NCBI GenBank assembly: GCA_000583135.1
Contig: JFBG01000009.1
Location: 1 to 48,403, forward strand
Source: Thioalkalivibrio sp. HK1
GTDB taxonomy: Bacteria > Pseudomonadota > Gammaproteobacteria > HK1
Length of the DNA: 48,403 bases
Direction: 5' to 3'
A program made the translations under genes and the position numbers. The notes below the pieces were generated by a model. It saw only the letters and a program-made list of their open reading frames with translations, was not told the DNA's origin and ran no database searches. Shown piece by piece: positions 17,035-26,064 of this stretch. Within the stretch, counting starts at the first letter, position 1; each line of letters starts with the position of its first letter.

Positions 17035-18266
17035 CGTTCGCACCCCCCGTCGAGCATCGACAGGACTTCGATCAAGGCATCGTTATGCTCCGGTCGCCCG
17101 ATCGAAATCCTGATGCAGTTGTCAAGTCCCGGGGAGTCGTAGTGGCGCACCAAGATCCCCCGCTCTTCCAATGCGCCCTTGAGAACTCGAGCGTCGCCCT
17201 TTCGCACCCGGCAGAGGATGAAATTCGCCTGCGAGCCGGAGACCACCTCCAAGGAGTCGATCCGGCACAGGCTTTCAAAGAGCCGCTCGCGCTCGGCCTT
17301 GATGCGTTCGACGACGGCTTCGATCTCGTCGATATGACGCAGGCTCGCAAGCCCCGCGGCATTCGCCGCCACGCTTACGTTATAGGGTTGTTTGAATTTC
17401 CACAGCTCCGGCATCAGCCAAGTCGGAAAAATGCCGTAGCCCAAGCGCAGCCCGGCGATCCCCGCGGCCTTGCTGAAGGTGCGCAGGACCACGAGGTTGT
17501 CGCGCATTTCGACCTCCTTGGCTCGACTCGATTGCTCGGCGAATTCCACATAAGCCTCATCGAGGACCACGATGATCGAAAGCGCCAGCAATCGTTCCAG
17601 GCTCTCGTCATCGAGCCAGTGCCCCGATGGGTTGTTGGGCGAGGCGAGAAAGACGATCTTGGCTCTCGGATCTTTTGCCGCTTGCACGATCCCCTCGATA
17701 TCCAGCGAAAAATCCCTCGATCGAGGAATATCGATCACCTCCGCCCCGGCAAGACGGGCATCGAAACGATACATGCCGAAGGTCGGCGGGGCGTTGATCA
17801 CCCGATCGCCTAAGGAGAGAAAAAGCCGGCATAGATAATCGATCAGTTCGTCCGCCCCTTGACCGGCGAGGATGTTCGAAGCGGGCACATCCAAGAACCT
17901 CGCCAATGCCGAGCGCAGATGCGACTGTTCGGGGTCGGGGTAGCGATGAAGATCGGAGCATCGGGCCAAGGCTTCGTGGACGCAGGGCAGCGGACCGTAG
18001 GGGTTCTCGTTCGCATCGAGCTTGATAAGGCGCTCGACGGGAATACCGAGCCGTTCGCTCAAAATGTCCGAGGGATGGATCGGGACATACGATTCGATCT
18101 GCGCCAGATGCGGATTGAGCAGTCGGCGCCATTCGAAGTCGGTGGAATTCCCGGTGGAATTCCCAGCTGAATTCCCGGCCGATTTCGAAGCGGAATTCGA
18201 AGTGGACGGGTCGGCGGAATCGGTGGCGGAAGGCATGGTTTTTATGCTAGGCAGGGGGGTATCCAT
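17031..18266 (-). CDS. hisC: Histidinol-phosphate aminotransferase-like enzyme with repetitive N-terminal tail
   Basis: A 411-residue fold-type I PLP aminotransferase. Visible motifs are [10 protein letters not shown] near the start of the core, a [15 protein letters not shown] segment, SPNNPSG at 209-215, DEAY at 236-239 and the PLP-lysine Lys266 in RTFSKAAG. The core (about 43-411) has normal HisC length and resembles HisC closely. Residues about 21-42 are a Ser/Asn/Gly/Ala tetrapeptide repeat encoded by a 12-bp tandem repeat, which is unusual. ATG 18266 is used; ATG 18236 is an alternative and neither has a strong ribosome binding site. It may serve histidine synthesis, but no other his gene is near and a coupled ThDP decarboxylase follows by ATGA overlap. 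An amino-acid-to-aldehyde pathway is therefore equally possible. Confidence 0.85.
   Translation of the reverse strand: MDTPLPSIKTMPSATDSADPSTSNSASKSAGNSAGNSTGNSTDFEWRRLLNPHLAQIESYVPIHPSDILSERLGIPVERLIKLDANENPYGPLPCVHEALARCSDLHRYPDPEQSHLRSALARFLDVPASNILAGQGADELIDYLCRLFLSLGDRVINAPPTFGMYRFDARLAGAEVIDIPRSRDFSLDIEGIVQAAKDPRAKIVFLASPNNPSGHWLDDESLERLLALSIIVVLDEAYVEFAEQSSRAKEVEMRDNLVVLRTFSKAAGIAGLRLGYGIFPTWLMPELWKFKQPYNVSVAANAAGLASLRHIDEIEAVVERIKAERERLFESLCRIDSLEVVSGSQANFILCRVRKGDARVLKGALEERGILVRHYDSPGLDNCIRISIGRPEHNDALIEVLSMLDGGCER
18142..18201. repeat. Five 12-bp tandem repeats in the hisC 5' end
   Basis: Units start at 18142, 18154, 18166, 18178 and 18190; the first is GTGGAATTCCCG. On the minus strand they encode [16 protein letters not shown] tetrapeptides. 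Because the unit is a multiple of three, gain or loss of copies would not break the frame. Confidence 0.85.
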
Positions 18267-18689
18267 CGAAATCGGCGGAAAGTCGGAGTCGGCGAAAATC
18301 CCTTCGAAGAGCGCATTATGCAAGGGGGATATCGAAAAACCGGTCCCTCGTTTTTTTCGATCCCGGCCAAGGGGTGAAGGATAAGCCCTCATCGCTCATC
18401 GATCGCCCTTCGCCGATCGACATCCCTCGCCGAGCGATCGATGATATCCGAAAGGCGAATGTCCTCGATTTTGACAGAAAAACGCGAAGATGAGCGATCG
18501 ACGCCGGATCGAAAGGCGATGTCGACCGAATCTGCCGAGATCCCCCGCTCGACGCCGACGGGATTTGCCGAGATACCATCATCCTCTTTCGACGATCGCC
18601 CGAAGATGATTTCGATATCCGTATAATCATCGGCGCCCGTTGCCATCGTATCCTTCGAAGCCCCCCAACCCATCAAGGAGATCACGGAT
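18267..18689. other. Divergent intergenic region between hisC and the class III aminotransferase
   Basis: About 420 bp with no recognisable gene. It should contain both promoters. A -10-like TATAAT at 18622-18627 points towards the aminotransferase. The frame of hisC is open to 18392, but those residues look non-coding. Confidence 0.5.
18622..18627 (+). promoter_or_regulatory. Possible -10 element for the aminotransferase-rhodanese operon
   Basis: A perfect TATAAT lies 63 bp before the start codon. No good -35 hexamer is found 16-18 bp upstream, so this is weak on its own. The gene also has a strong ribosome binding site, AAGGAG at 18674-18679. Confidence 0.35.
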
Positions 18690-20096
18690 ATGTCCGAAGT
18701 ATCGACTCCTCCTCGCGCGGTCAACTCCCCCCACGCCCGCGATATCGCCTCGATCATGCACGGAATGACGAATCTCGTTCGGCATGAGCAGGAAGGGCCG
18801 TTGATCCTCGATGAAGGCCACGGGGTTTTCGTCAAGGATATCGAGGGCAACGAGTATATCGAGGGGATGGCCGGGCTTTGGTGCACCGCTTTGGGTTTCG
18901 ACAACCGTCGGCTGATCGAGGCCGCGGTGAAGCAGATGCGCAAGCTACCCACCTACCACACGTTCTTTCACCGCTCGAATATGCCCGCCATCGATCTGGC
19001 CGAGAAACTGCTTTCGCTCTCGCCGGTGCCGATGGGGCGGGTATGGTTCGCCAACTCCGGCTCCGAGGCCAACGATCATGCGGTGAAGTTCGTTTGGTAT
19101 TACAACAACGCCCGGGGGCGGCCGAACAAGAAAAAGATCATCGCCCGGGAGCATGGATATCACGGCATCGCGGTTTCCTCCGGCTCTTTGACCGGGTTGC
19201 CTGCGATGCATAAGGGTTTCGATCTGCCGATCCCCAATATCCTCCATACCGGAAGCCACCATCACTATCGTTTCGGTCGGCCGGATGAGAGCGAGGAGGA
19301 GTTTTCCGCCCGCCGGGCGCAAGAGCTCGAAGCGCTGATCCTCGCCGAGGGACCGGAGACGGTCGCCGCCTTCATCGCCGAGCCGGTCATGGGGGCGGGC
19401 GGGGCGATCATCCCTCCTCGCGGCTATTTTCAGCATATCCAAGCGGTATTGAAGAAATACGATGTATTGATGATCGCCGATGAGGTGATTACCGGATTCT
19501 TTCGCACGGGAAATCGTTTTGCCTGCGAGACGTACGGGATCGAGCCCGATATGTTGATCATGGCCAAGCAGCTCTCCTCCGCCTATTTGCCGATCTCGGC
19601 GGTGATGCTGAGCGAGGAGATGTACAAAGCGATCCGCGATCTATCCGGACAGAACGGGATATTGGGTACGGGTTTTACCTATTCCGGTCATCCGGTGCCC
19701 GCCGCCGTCGCCTTGGAAACGCTCAAGATCTACGACGAGATGGATATCGGCAGCCATGTGCGCAAGGTATCGCAAGTAGCCCAAGAACGCCTTCGCGCTT
19801 TGGGGGACCATCCGGTGGTCGGGGAGGCTTCCGGAGTCGGCTTGATCGGCTCGGTGGAACTCGTCAAGAACAAGGAGACCAAGGAGCCCTTTCCATCCAC
19901 CTTCGCCCCTTGGATCAACGATGCCTGTATCCGCCAAGGACTGATCTTGCGCTCGTGTATCAGCGGAGGCTTGCGAGTGGCTTTTTGTCCCCCTTTGATC
20001 ATCGGCGAAGACGAGATCGAGATGCTCTTCGATCGCTGGCAGCGAGCGCTGGACGATGCTTTGGATTACGCGCATAAAGAAGGATGGATGTCATGA
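18690..20096 (+). CDS. Class III (omega-amino acid type) PLP aminotransferase
   Basis: A 468-residue fold-type I aminotransferase of class III. NSGSEAN (122-128) is the PLP-phosphate loop, DE (264-265) holds the Asp contacting the PLP ring nitrogen, and Lys293 in MAKQLSSAYLP is the Schiff-base lysine. The family includes taurine-, beta-alanine- and putrescine-pyruvate aminotransferases; the sequence alone does not choose between them. ATG 18690 has AAGGAG 10 bp upstream. The stop overlaps the start of the rhodanese gene as ATGA, so the two are made together. A link to amino-sulfonate or hypotaurine breakdown, with the rhodanese handling released sulfur, is possible but only inferred. Confidence 0.92.
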   Translation: MSEVSTPPRAVNSPHARDIASIMHGMTNLVRHEQEGPLILDEGHGVFVKDIEGNEYIEGMAGLWCTALGFDNRRLIEAAVKQMRKLPTYHTFFHRSNMPAIDLAEKLLSLSPVPMGRVWFANSGSEANDHAVKFVWYYNNARGRPNKKKIIAREHGYHGIAVSSGSLTGLPAMHKGFDLPIPNILHTGSHHHYRFGRPDESEEEFSARRAQELEALILAEGPETVAAFIAEPVMGAGGAIIPPRGYFQHIQAVLKKYDVLMIADEVITGFFRTGNRFACETYGIEPDMLIMAKQLSSAYLPISAVMLSEEMYKAIRDLSGQNGILGTGFTYSGHPVPAAVALETLKIYDEMDIGSHVRKVSQVAQERLRALGDHPVVGEASGVGLIGSVELVKNKETKEPFPSTFAPWINDACIRQGLILRSCISGGLRVAFCPPLIIGEDEIEMLFDRWQRALDDALDYAHKEGWMS

Positions 20097-20938
20097 CCAA
20101 TCTCCGATCGGCGGATTGCCTTCTCCTGACCCCCGATGAACTCGCCGCCCTTATCGATGGGGGCTCGAAGGATGTCGTGGTTTTGGATGTACGGCGGGGC
20201 GAGCATTACTCCAACGGCCATATCCCGGGGGCTCGCCATTTCAGCGTCTTCGGGATCAACACCTACGACAGCGATCCCGCCCCGGTGGCATCGTTCACCA
20301 AGATGTGGGCTTTCCAAGTGGCGCTCACCGGCATCCGGCGCGAACATACGGTGGTCGTTTGCGGCGCTCGCAGCGACGATACCGCCGCCCGCGCTTTTTG
20401 GTTCTTGGAGTACTTGGGCCATCCGCAGGTGGCCTTGCTCGACGGCGGCGTCAGGGCTTGGGAAAAATCGGGTCGGTCCCTGACCCGAGATGCCACCCCT
20501 CCCGCTCCCGTGTCCTACCCCTTGGAAGAGTCCGTCGCATCCGTGTGTGCAAGTTGGCGGGATGTCAAAGCGGCCATCGACGATCCGCAAACGGTGATCT
20601 TGGATACCCGAAGCGAAGAGGAGTGGTATGGCGAGGATACCCGCGGAACGAAGCGAGGGGGGGCGGTACCCGGTGCCTTGCATCGCGAGTGGTCGGAAAA
20701 TCTGGACGATGACGGCTGTTTATTGAGCGCAGCGGAGATTCGTTCCGAGTACACCGCCTTGGGCATCACCGACGACACTCAGGTGATCGCCTATTGCAAT
20801 ACGGGTTATCGCTCCGCCCATACCTACCTCGCACTGCGCCTCATCGGTCATCGCAAGGTACGCAACTACATCTCCTCGTGGCAGGAATGGGGCAATCGCA
20901 TCGATGATTGTCCGGTGATGGTGCCCGAGCGAGAGTGA
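20093..20938 (+). CDS. Two-domain rhodanese sulfurtransferase
   Basis: A 281-residue tandem rhodanese. The C-terminal domain has the active-site loop CNTGYRS at 235-241 with catalytic Cys235, which carries the persulfide. The N-terminal domain (about 10-130) also has a cysteine, Cys90 in CGARSDD, at the loop position, though this loop lacks the usual pattern and may be inactive. Rhodaneses transfer sulfane sulfur from thiosulfate or mercaptopyruvate to cyanide, sulfite or thiols. No signal peptide is seen, so it is cytoplasmic. ATG 20093 is preferred over ATG 20084 because AAGGA (20079-20083) is then at proper distance and the start overlaps the upstream stop as ATGA. Confidence 0.93.
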   Translation: MTNLRSADCLLLTPDELAALIDGGSKDVVVLDVRRGEHYSNGHIPGARHFSVFGINTYDSDPAPVASFTKMWAFQVALTGIRREHTVVVCGARSDDTAARAFWFLEYLGHPQVALLDGGVRAWEKSGRSLTRDATPPAPVSYPLEESVASVCASWRDVKAAIDDPQTVILDTRSEEEWYGEDTRGTKRGGAVPGALHREWSENLDDDGCLLSAAEIRSEYTALGITDDTQVIAYCNTGYRSAHTYLALRLIGHRKVRNYISSWQEWGNRIDDCPVMVPERE

Positions 20939-21002
20939 ACGCTCGCTCCTCGATAGCGATCGATATCCGCTCGCCAACCGGGGCGATGAATCGCTGCGGA
21001 TT

Positions 21003-21956
21003 TCAAAGCCCCGATCGATATGACCCTCGATGCAAGACGATCGCCCCGCCCAAGACCGAAGGAAGGATGATCGTCGCCAGTCCATCGGAGGCGGTGTGCA
21101 GGCGCAACCCGGATTGCAAGGCGTATTTTGCGATCTGACTCGGATCATCGAAAGCCAGGGCGTATCCGGCCATCCAAGGCAGGCAAGGGGGTTCCAGCCC
21201 GATCCGATCGAGGGTGCCGGCTTCGTCGAGGATCCATAGGAAGCCTCGGTCAAGCGCAAAACGAGCGCCTCCTTCGATGCGCAAGAAAGGCCGGTTCAGA
21301 TAAAGGCGATAGCGCTCGATCGCCTCCTCGATATCGGCGACGCAAAAGAAAAGATCGGTCAGCCCGTTGGCCCCGTTCGGATGCGCAAGGCGTCCGCCCT
21401 CCCAAGCGATGGACGCGGTGTGATGGGTCAGGAACTGGACTCGACCCTCGGGCAGGCTCCCCCGCTCGGGGCGAGCCACGGTAAAGCGCAAAATCCGCTC
21501 ATCCCCCGAAAGGAGCCTCGCCTTGCGGGTCAAGGAGACGACCGGTCGCTGGGGGAAGCCCGCATCGACCAGTCGCCGGTGGTGCGCCTTGGCATCGGCG
21601 ACACCGAAGGCCGCCAGATGCACCCCGATGTGACGTGCGATCCCGGCGCGAATTTCCAGACCGATCGGGGTGTCGGCGGTCGGCCAGAGCACCTCGATAT
21701 ATCCCTTGCGCAGCATCACGCAGCGATTGGACGCTCCGGCCGAAATGCCTGCCGAGGCACCATCGTCTTCGCTTGCTTGCGACCTGCGCTCCGGAGCCTG
21801 CGTTTGCGCCGATTCGCAAGTTGCCAGGAATCCGAGCCGCAAAAGAGCCTCCCTCGCCCCTTCCGGATCGGATACCCAATGGGCGATATGATCGAGAAAG
21901 ATCGCATCGTTTTGAACCGGAACCTGCTTGGCCCCGATATCGTCGTCGTTTTCCAT
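21003..21956 (-). CDS. VOC-superfamily, glyoxalase-like domain protein
   Basis: A 317-residue cytoplasmic protein with two halves of VOC (vicinal oxygen chelate) type. The first starts with DHIAHWV near residue 22 and includes GYIEVL near 85; the second starts around LTDLFFCVADIEEAIERY. It resembles the glyoxalase-like domain family seen in many uncharacterised proteins. Potential metal ligands are the His in DHIAH and the Glu in YIEVL, by analogy only. Residues about 50-75 form a low-complexity Ala/Ser/Glu insertion between strands. It stands alone, convergent with the rhodanese gene and divergent from ccmC. The reaction is unknown. Confidence 0.75.
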   Translation of the reverse strand: MENDDDIGAKQVPVQNDAIFLDHIAHWVSDPEGAREALLRLGFLATCESAQTQAPERRSQASEDDGASAGISAGASNRCVMLRKGYIEVLWPTADTPIGLEIRAGIARHIGVHLAAFGVADAKAHHRRLVDAGFPQRPVVSLTRKARLLSGDERILRFTVARPERGSLPEGRVQFLTHHTASIAWEGGRLAHPNGANGLTDLFFCVADIEEAIERYRLYLNRPFLRIEGGARFALDRGFLWILDEAGTLDRIGLEPPCLPWMAGYALAFDDPSQIAKYALQSGLRLHTASDGLATIILPSVLGGAIVLHRGSYRSGL

Positions 21957-22476
21957 ATCGATCGTTGTCCGTATCCGTCACCTCACCCTTTCGCTCCGGC
22001 AGATCATCGGCCCACGCGTTCAAGCATCCCCGGGTGCAAGAAGGGAGCGAAGAAAAGCCCGAAGAAGCGGCATCCGATTTTCGAGCGTATCGATGACGGG
22101 GCTTCGTGAAGATCGTTTTCGAAGCCGAAGATCTCGTTTCGACAAAATGGCGTTATCGATGCGCCGCTCGTTTTTCCGAGCCTTGAAATTCCATCGACAC
22201 GACCCCAAGCATGGAATAAGGAAAAACCCGAAGAGGGGATTGGGAAATTCGGCCCGCCGAGGTCGCCGACGCAAGTCCAAGGTCGATCCTTTTTCCATGA
22301 CCGTTTCGAAAAAAACCGGCATCGGATACTCTAAAATACGAGCCTTTGAAAGAGATCGATAGCCTCGAAGAATCAATCGTCGTTTTCAAGGGCGGGCATT
22401 CGATTCCTCGGCGAATGAATTTTCGATTCGGTGGATTCGGTATGAATGCAAGCGAAGGGTGAATCAAAAGACGACG
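21957..22476. other. Divergent intergenic region upstream of ccmC
   Basis: 520 bp with no recognisable gene. The ccmA and ccmB genes that usually stand here are absent. The region should hold promoters for the VOC gene and the ccm operon, but no convincing boxes were found. Confidence 0.5.
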
Positions 22477-23235
22477 ATGTGGAATTTCCTGCACCGCTTC
22501 GCATCCCCTCCCTATTTCTATCGCCTATCTGCGGATATTGCCCGATGGACGGGTTGGATCTGCCTCGGATTGTTGGGGGCCGGGCTTTACGGCGGTTTGA
22601 TCGCGGCCCCGCCCGATTATCAGCAAGGGGATAGCTATCGGATCATTTTCGTGCACGTACCGAGTGCTTGGATGTCGCTGTTCATCTATACCGCGATGGC
22701 CGTTGCCGGGGGCATCGCCTTGATCTGGCGGATCAAGATGGCCGAAATCGTCACCGTGGCCAGCGCCCCGATCGGGGCTTCCTTCACCTTTCTCGCCTTG
22801 GTCACCGGCTCGCTATGGGGCAAACCGATGTGGGGAACGTGGTGGGTGTGGGATGCGCGCTTGACCTCGGAGTTGATCCTGCTCTTTCTCTATTTCGGGG
22901 TGATCGCTCTTTCCTTGGCGATCGAGGATCGTCGCACCGCAAGTCGGGCGGCGGCTATCCTTTGTGTCGTCGGGGTGGTCAATATCCCGATCGTTCACTA
23001 CTCCGTGGAATGGTGGAGCACCTTGCATCAAGGGCCGACCATCACCAAGTTTTCCGCACCGTCGATCCACCTGTCGATGCTGATTCCCCTGTTGTCGATG
23101 GCGGTGGCCTTCATGCTTTTCTACCTCACGGTCTTGTTGTTTCGGATGCGCTGCGAGCTATTGGAGCGGGAGCGCCATTCGCGTTGGGTGCGCGAGCTCG
23201 CGCTCGAACCCGAGGCGGCGGTGCGACGGGTATAG
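22477..23235 (+). CDS. ccmC: Cytochrome c maturation heme-handling protein CcmC
   Basis: A 252-residue integral membrane protein with about six transmembrane segments. The tryptophan-rich heme motif WWVWD is at 122-126, and His60 and His184 occupy the same positions as the heme-axial ligands of E. coli CcmC. CcmC loads heme onto CcmE on the periplasmic face. ATG 22477 gives a protein beginning MWNFLHRFASPP, matching the family N terminus; a GTG at 22459 would add six residues. It is first in the visible ccmC-D-E-F-H series, with ccmD starting 10 bp after its stop. Confidence 0.97.
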   Translation: MWNFLHRFASPPYFYRLSADIARWTGWICLGLLGAGLYGGLIAAPPDYQQGDSYRIIFVHVPSAWMSLFIYTAMAVAGGIALIWRIKMAEIVTVASAPIGASFTFLALVTGSLWGKPMWGTWWVWDARLTSELILLFLYFGVIALSLAIEDRRTASRAAAILCVVGVVNIPIVHYSVEWWSTLHQGPTITKFSAPSIHLSMLIPLLSMAVAFMLFYLTVLLFRMRCELLERERHSRWVRELALEPEAAVRRV

Positions 23236-23245
23236 CGAGAGAGCC

Positions 23246-23509
23246 ATGACCGAGATCCTCGCCGAATACTTCCGCATGGGTGGCTATGCCTTCTATGTAT
23301 GGACCTCCTACGCCATCACCTTTGCGGTGCTGGGGCTCAACTGGTGGCTACCGCAGCGGCGGCGGCGAGCGATCCGACGGACCTTGGCCCACCAAGCCCG
23401 CCTTTCCCGCTCGGACGCAGGCTCCGATGATGCGCCCGAAGGATCGGATTCCGAGCCCGCCGATGGATCTCGCAAATCCCTTTCGACCCCGGGAGGATCT
23501 TCGTCATGA
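23246..23509 (+). CDS. ccmD: Heme exporter small membrane protein CcmD
   Basis: An 87-residue protein with one N-terminal transmembrane segment (about 13-34, including GGYAFYVWTSYAITF, typical of CcmD) and a basic RRRRR cytoplasmic stretch after it. CcmD helps release heme-loaded CcmE from CcmC. The tail of about 40 Ser/Asp/Pro-rich residues is longer than in E. coli and looks disordered. The gene overlaps ccmE by four bases (ATGA). Confidence 0.93.
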   Translation: MTEILAEYFRMGGYAFYVWTSYAITFAVLGLNWWLPQRRRRAIRRTLAHQARLSRSDAGSDDAPEGSDSEPADGSRKSLSTPGGSSS

Positions 23510-24030
23510 ACCGGCGGCGACAACGGATGTTATTCGTCGGGCTGATCCTGGGCGGGGTGGCGGTGGCGACCGGATTGGTCATCGCCGCCATGGGGGAAAA
23601 TATCCTTTATTTTTACAGTCCGAGCCAAGTGCAGGCGGGCGAGGCTCCGCAAGGGGCGAAGATCCGGGTGGGCGGCTTGGTGGTCGATGGCAGTGTACGG
23701 CGGGGAGAGGGGCTCAAGATCGATTTTTCACTGAGCGACGGCGCGCAGGAGGTCGAGGTCGAATATACCGGCATCCTCCCCGACCTTTTCCGCGAAGGCC
23801 AAGGGGTGGTGGCCTACGGGATACTCGATGGAAGACGCTTGGCCGCCGAGGAAGTCCTTGCCAAGCATGACGAGAATTACATGCCACCGGAGGTTGCCGA
23901 AGCGATGGAGTTGGCGAAAAGCGGGGGCAAGATGCCGATGCCGGATGCCGACGCCGAGGGCGGATATCCAAGCGAATATCCCCTTCAACGCGGGATCGTC
24001 GAAAAGGGTGCGCAAGGAGAGGGGGGATGA
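23506..24030 (+). CDS. ccmE: Periplasmic heme chaperone CcmE
   Basis: A 174-residue protein with an N-terminal signal anchor (about 8-28) and a periplasmic beta-barrel. The heme-binding motif LAKHDENYMPPEV contains His121, which binds heme covalently, and Tyr125, a supporting ligand. The C-terminal ~35 residues are acidic and flexible, as usual. It overlaps ccmD upstream and ccmF downstream by four bases each, indicating a translationally coupled operon. Confidence 0.97.
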   Translation: MNRRRQRMLFVGLILGGVAVATGLVIAAMGENILYFYSPSQVQAGEAPQGAKIRVGGLVVDGSVRRGEGLKIDFSLSDGAQEVEVEYTGILPDLFREGQGVVAYGILDGRRLAAEEVLAKHDENYMPPEVAEAMELAKSGGKMPMPDADAEGGYPSEYPLQRGIVEKGAQGEGG

Positions 24031-26033
24031 TCGGGGAGATCGGTCATCTGGCGATGATCCTCGCCTTCGCCGTTTGCATCGTTCAGGCAACGGTGCCCTT
24101 GGTCGGCGCATGGCGAGGGAATCGTTCGTGGATGGCGCTTGCGATCCCCGCCGCCGGAGCGCAATTCGCATTGCTCGCCATTGCTTGGCTATGCCTCGAA
24201 ATCGCCTTCGTGGCCAACGATTTCAGCCTCGCCTATGTCGCGACGAATTCCAGCCAAGACCTGCCCCTTGTCTATCGCATATCGGCGGCGTGGGGAGCCC
24301 ATGAGGGTTCGATGTTGCTGTGGATGCTGATTTTGGCGGGATGGGGATTTGCGGTGGCCCATCTAAGCGGCGCATTGCCCGCGACCTTCCGCGCCCGCGT
24401 GCTCGCGGTGATCGCCTTGGCCGGGACCGGTTTCCTGCTCTTCATGCTCGCCACTTCCAATCCCTTCGAGCGCATCCTCCCCGCACCCTTGCAAGGACGC
24501 GATCTCAATCCGCTGCTGCAAGATCCGGGCATGGCGGCGCATCCCCCCTTGCTTTATATGGGTTATGTCGGGCTCGTGGTGCCTTTCGCTTTCGCCGTCG
24601 CCGCGCTGCTCGAAGGTCGCCTCGATCTGGCGTGGATGCGCTGGACGCGGCCATGGACGACTGTCGCATGGGCCTTTCTCACCGCCGGGATCATGCTCGG
24701 CAGTTGGTGGGCCTACAGCGAATTGGGCTGGGGAGGATGGTGGTTTTGGGATCCGGTCGAGAATGCCTCGTTCATGCCGTGGTTGGTGGCAACGGCGCTG
24801 ATCCATTCTCTGGCGGTCAGCGAGCAGCGAGGCGCATTTCGTTCGTGGACCTTGTTGCTGGCGATCTTCGGTTTTTCGCTCAGCCTGCTCGGTACTTTTC
24901 TGGTGCGATCCGGGGTGCTGGTCTCGGTGCATGCCTTTGCCACCGATCCGGCGCGAGGGGTATTCATCCTGATCTTCCTGGCGGTGGTGATCGGTAGCGC
25001 CTTGATGCTCTATGCCCTTCGCGCGGCGCATTTCACGAGCGTGGGTCGCTTCGATCTCTTTTCGCGCGAGACCTTCTTGTTGGTGAACAACGTGCTCTTG
25101 GTCGCGGCCTCGGCCACGATTCTTTTGGGCACCCTCTACCCGCTTTTCCTCGATGCGCTGGATGCAGGCAAGATCTCGGTCGGCCCGCCCTATTTCAATG
25201 CGGTTTTCATTCCGCTGACGCTACCGCTGGCGTTGCTCTTGGGTTTCGCCCCTTTGGTGCGCTGGAAGGGTGATGGCGCGAAGCGGGTATTCGAGGCCCT
25301 TCGTTGGCCCCTCGTGCTGATCATCTTGGTAGGTATCGGCATTTTTCTTGCAAGCCCCGCCTCGTGGGCCATGGCGGCGAGCAGCGCCTGCGCCCTTTGG
25401 ATCGTCGCCGGGGTCGCAGGGGGCTTGCGCGATCGGCTTCGTCATCGCCGCGAAGGCGGTTTTTTCCGACGATTTCAGCGCACGATCGCCGAGCGCGGCT
25501 TCATCGGGATGAGCCTTGCGCATCTCGGGGTCGCATTTTTCATCGCCGGAGTCACTTGGACCAGCGGTGCCGGGGTCGAGCGCGATGTTCGCTTATTACC
25601 GGGCGAGAGCGTCGATATGGTCGGTCATACCTTCCGTTTCGAGGGCGTTGGCCCGCTGGCCGGGCCGAACTATCGCTCGCAACAGGGGATCGTGCAGGTC
25701 TTTCGCGGTGATGAGCCCATCACCACCCTCTTCCCGGAAAAGCGTACCTATTTCAGTCAGTTGCAGCCGATGACGGAAGCGGGGATCGAGGCCGGATTTT
25801 GGCGAGATCTCCATGTCGCCTTGGGCGAGGAACACGCAGATGGCGCATGGACCATGCGCCTTCAGTACAAGCCCTTGGTACGCTGGATATGGCTCGGTCC
25901 CTTGCTGATGGCGATAGGGGGCCTGCTGGCGGCCGGCGATCGACGCTATCGTCTGTCTCTTCGTCGACAGCCCTCCCCGGTACTCGCCGAGGGAGGGTCT
26001 TCGGTATCGAGTCGATCGCTGCAAACGCACTAG
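24027..26033 (+). CDS. ccmF: Heme lyase subunit CcmF
   Basis: A 668-residue polytopic membrane protein that, with CcmH, attaches heme to the CXXCH sites of apocytochrome c. The heme-handling motif WWFWD is at 238-242 within GWGGWWFWDPVENASF, and a large periplasmic loop lies near the C terminus before the last transmembrane segment (about 630-650). The length is close to that of known CcmF (about 650). ATG 24027 overlaps the ccmE stop as ATGA. The next gene is ccmH; ccmG, which often lies between them, is missing. Confidence 0.97.
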   Translation: MIGEIGHLAMILAFAVCIVQATVPLVGAWRGNRSWMALAIPAAGAQFALLAIAWLCLEIAFVANDFSLAYVATNSSQDLPLVYRISAAWGAHEGSMLLWMLILAGWGFAVAHLSGALPATFRARVLAVIALAGTGFLLFMLATSNPFERILPAPLQGRDLNPLLQDPGMAAHPPLLYMGYVGLVVPFAFAVAALLEGRLDLAWMRWTRPWTTVAWAFLTAGIMLGSWWAYSELGWGGWWFWDPVENASFMPWLVATALIHSLAVSEQRGAFRSWTLLLAIFGFSLSLLGTFLVRSGVLVSVHAFATDPARGVFILIFLAVVIGSALMLYALRAAHFTSVGRFDLFSRETFLLVNNVLLVAASATILLGTLYPLFLDALDAGKISVGPPYFNAVFIPLTLPLALLLGFAPLVRWKGDGAKRVFEALRWPLVLIILVGIGIFLASPASWAMAASSACALWIVAGVAGGLRDRLRHRREGGFFRRFQRTIAERGFIGMSLAHLGVAFFIAGVTWTSGAGVERDVRLLPGESVDMVGHTFRFEGVGPLAGPNYRSQQGIVQVFRGDEPITTLFPEKRTYFSQLQPMTEAGIEAGFWRDLHVALGEEHADGAWTMRLQYKPLVRWIWLGPLLMAIGGLLAAGDRRYRLSLRRQPSPVLAEGGSSVSSRSLQTH

Positions 26034-26064
26034 CGATCGACCGGGTCTTTGGGATATTCAGGTC

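Noticed and set aside
20927..20948. Hairpin across the rhodanese stop codon as terminator
   Set aside because: GAGCGAG and CTCGCTC pair, but the stem is short, overlaps the stop codon and has no T-run.
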